From contig WUQV01000054.1 of the NCBI GenBank assembly GCA_009889585.1, positions 1 to 33,491 of the forward strand: a stretch of 33,491 bases of DNA. Reading direction: 5' to 3'. Source of the DNA: Candidatus Bathyarchaeota archaeon. Its GTDB lineage: Archaea; Thermoproteota; Bathyarchaeia; Bathyarchaeales; WUQV01. Positions 31,977-33,491 of the stretch are shown here, piece after piece. Within the stretch, counting starts at the first letter, position 1; the number at the start of each line of letters is the position of its first letter. The translations under genes and the position numbers were made by a program. The notes under the pieces were generated by a model. That model was given only the letters and a program-made list of their open reading frames with translations, made no database searches and was not told the origin of the DNA.

Positions 31977-33131
31977 TCATCCCTCCGTGCTTAACACGAC
32001 GACGGCCCCTGAAGTCGTGGGGATTCCCCTCCACGTTTGAGCGACACCCACCTTGGCATCTTCGACCTGACGGCCTTGGGCTTGGCCCCTAAGCTGAAGG
32101 ACGACCTCCAACGCCCTCGAGAGCCCGCATGCCTCAAGGAGGTTGCCGACGCCTAAGCATCCTCCTGACGGGTTAACGGGGAGCTCGCCGTTAACGTAAA
32201 ACGAGCCAGCCTCTAAAAGCTCCCCTGCCTCGCCACGAGTACAAAGCCTTAACGCCTCGACGTGTTGAAGCTCCTTATATGAGAACTTGTCATCGACCTC
32301 CGCCACGTGTATTTGCCTCCTCGGGTTCGTTATCCCAGCCATCTTATACGCCATGTCGGCCGCGACCTCAACGTAGACCGCCCTTCCCCAATCCCGGCCG
32401 TCTAAGTTCGGCGTGTCAATAGCCCATCCTACGCCTCTCACCCATATCGGCACGTCCGTAAGACGTCGGGCGACATCCCCTGACGCGAGTACCATGACGA
32501 TCGCCCCTTCAGCTGTAGAGCTAACCTCTAACGCCTTTAACGGCGAGAAGACGTAAGGCGAATTTAAAACGTCTTCAACCGTTAACTCAGCTGGGTAAGC
32601 AGCGTTAGGGTTGAATATGGCGTTTCGCTTATTCTTAACGACTACTTGAGCGCATTGTTCCTCGCTTACGCCAGTTTCATATAAATAACGCCTCATCTCC
32701 AAGCCAGCTATGTAAAATGGATGCCCTCCTAATGGCTTGACGTAAACGGGGTCTGTTGCATGCTGTATTATGCCAGCATAGGAGAGTATATCAGAGGCCT
32801 TGCTATGAGATTCCACTACAACTACTTCAAATAGGTTGCTACGTATCATCATGTATGCGTTAATAAGCGCATGAAGGCCATCCCCTGTTATATGCCAAGT
32901 CGGCTTGAGGACTGCCCCTAGTTGATCTGGCACGTATTCCTCGAATATGCTATAGCCAGCCCAATAATCTTCATCTGCGCTTATGAACGCGTCGACATCC
33001 ACTTGAGGGTTTACGTTAGCGTCTGCATAAGCCTTCACAGCCGCCTCGTAAACCATCTCTTGGAACGATAGGTCCGGTGTACAGGACTTGGACCCAGCCC
33101 AGCCCACGCCGATTATAGCTACTTCTAACAT
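31977..33131 (-). CDS. Thiolase-fold protein lacking catalytic Cys and His, operon gene 1
   Basis: 384 residues, paralog of the following gene (shared ERRLTDVPIWVRGVGWAIDT-like block, YKMAGITNPRR, SYKELQHVEAL, NPSGGCLGVGN). The nucleophile position is Gly85 (WHITGDGLHAL) and the GHP histidine is Asn330 (LGVGNLLEACG). A heteromer of the two paralogs plus the two DUF35 proteins is likely, since all four genes are packed with gaps of 4-12 bases. The pathway is unknown: candidates are retro-aldol cleavage or another acyl-CoA reaction in which the thiolase fold is reused. ATG at 33131 with a TATA box exactly 26 bases upstream, so probably leaderless. Confidence 0.87.
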   Translation of the reverse strand: MLEVAIIGVGWAGSKSCTPDLSFQEMVYEAAVKAYADANVNPQVDVDAFISADEDYWAGYSIFEEYVPDQLGAVLKPTWHITGDGLHALINAYMMIRSNLFEVVVVESHSKASDILSYAGIIQHATDPVYVKPLGGHPFYIAGLEMRRYLYETGVSEEQCAQVVVKNKRNAIFNPNAAYPAELTVEDVLNSPYVFSPLKALEVSSTAEGAIVMVLASGDVARRLTDVPIWVRGVGWAIDTPNLDGRDWGRAVYVEVAADMAYKMAGITNPRRQIHVAEVDDKFSYKELQHVEALRLCTRGEAGELLEAGSFYVNGELPVNPSGGCLGVGNLLEACGLSRALEVVLQLRGQAQGRQVEDAKVGVAQTWRGIPTTSGAVVVLSTEG

Positions 33132-33152
33132 CGGATCGAATTCATAGCTTGC

Positions 33153-33162
33153 GAATATAAGC
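33153..33162 (-). promoter_or_regulatory. TATA box of the thiolase-fold/DUF35 operon
   Basis: GCTTATATTC on the minus strand, centred 26 bases from ATG at 33131. It would drive all four genes down to 29784. Confidence 0.65.
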
Positions 33163-33321
33163 CTAACTATGGCTTCGATCGTAAGACGAGAACGGAAGCG
33201 CGCTTATTTCAATCACTGCGACGCGACGAAGCTTTAAAAACCTCTTCAAACGCCTTTAGCATTAACGAGTCGCCATGGACTCCGCTCTGATGTAATTCCG
33301 CCGGACGTTTTACGATGAAAA

Positions 33322-33333
33322 ACTTAATATAAG
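33322..33333 (+). promoter_or_regulatory. TATA box of the partial gene at the right edge
   Basis: ACTTAATATAAG, about 32 bases before ATG at 33360; divergent from the operon promoter at 33153-33162. Confidence 0.5.
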
Positions 33334-33359
33334 CTTTCAAACAATGGTAAAACGGAAAT

Positions 33360-33491
33360 ATGTCGACTTTTGACAAGATATTGCAGAAGGTCATCTACAT
33401 TTTAGCTTTCGCCAACATAGTCTCGGGGGTTTATGCGATCCTTAAAATAGCGGGCTTAAACCCTCAGCTTGAGCTAATACCTTTCATAGTA
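33360..33491 (+). CDS. Membrane protein, 3' truncated by window edge
   Basis: 44 codons visible: MSTFDKILQKVIYILAFANI, VSGVYAILKIAGLNPQLELI, PFIV. A short polar N-terminus precedes a hydrophobic helix, and a second one begins at the edge. The start is supported by a TATA box. Too little is visible for a family. Confidence 0.6.
   Translation, partial: MSTFDKILQKVIYILAFANIVSGVYAILKIAGLNPQLELIPFIV

Noticed and set aside
1-33491. CRISPR array or rRNA genes
   Set aside because: No regularly spaced identical repeats with unique spacers and no rRNA-like conserved stretches were seen; the only regular spacing is the three-unit repeat at 28206.

Overview
The window looks like a chromosomal segment of an archaeon, most likely a thermophilic member of the Thermoproteota/TACK group. 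The clues are a class-2 tryptophan synthase beta chain (TrpB2), a ThiD-ThiN fusion, DUF35 zinc-ribbon/OB-fold proteins beside thiolase-fold genes, several PaREP1/HEPN-type small proteins, VapBC modules, a tRNA-Cys without an encoded CCA end, frequent GTG/TTG starts, and TATA boxes about 26 nt upstream of starts that would be nearly leaderless. I cannot name the genus from the sequence alone.

Layout. 1-6300: end of an ABC-2 type permease, an S9 prolyl-oligopeptidase-like peptidase, a decayed tnpB 3' end, a small anchored protein, an M20 metallopeptidase and a VTT/DedA-like membrane protein. 6500-10100: a calcineurin-like phosphoesterase, HEPN genes and relics, a large palindrome, and the thiamine enzyme ThiDN. 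10290-14920 is an accessory strip: two short IS200/IS605-derived elements, a PaREP1 gene, an MFS transporter, several frameshifted relics, and tRNA-Cys at its right edge. 15200-22970: trpB2, a nucleotidyltransferase with a disturbed start, a PhoU/TrkA_C regulator divergent from a two-domain MgtE-like transporter, pyrG, and a membrane-bound winged-helix regulator. 23450-29540 is a second accessory strip: two broken vapBC pairs, IS605 end relics, trmO ending exactly in an IS-derived element, a methyltransferase, a HEPN gene, one intact vapBC with a repeated upstream element, a 26-bp perfect palindrome and a frameshifted acetyltransferase. 29780-33130 is a compact leftward four-gene operon of two thiolase-fold proteins and two DUF35 proteins. 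A partial membrane-protein gene begins at the right edge.

How the genes fit together. Housekeeping functions (thiamine, tryptophan, CTP, Mg2+ transport, tRNA t6A methylation) are interleaved with a dense deposit of toxin-antitoxin-like genes (VapBC, HEPN, nucleotidyltransferase) in all states of decay and with miniature elements derived from TnpB transposons. The most interesting module is the terminal operon. Both thiolase-fold proteins lack the nucleophilic cysteine (Gly in its place) and the GHP histidine (Asn in its place), yet each is matched by a DUF35 protein with an intact zinc ribbon. This recalls the cysteine-less thiolase-fold aldolase Ltp2, which works with a DUF35 domain, and suggests a non-thiolase acyl-CoA chemistry. 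That functional proposal is inference.
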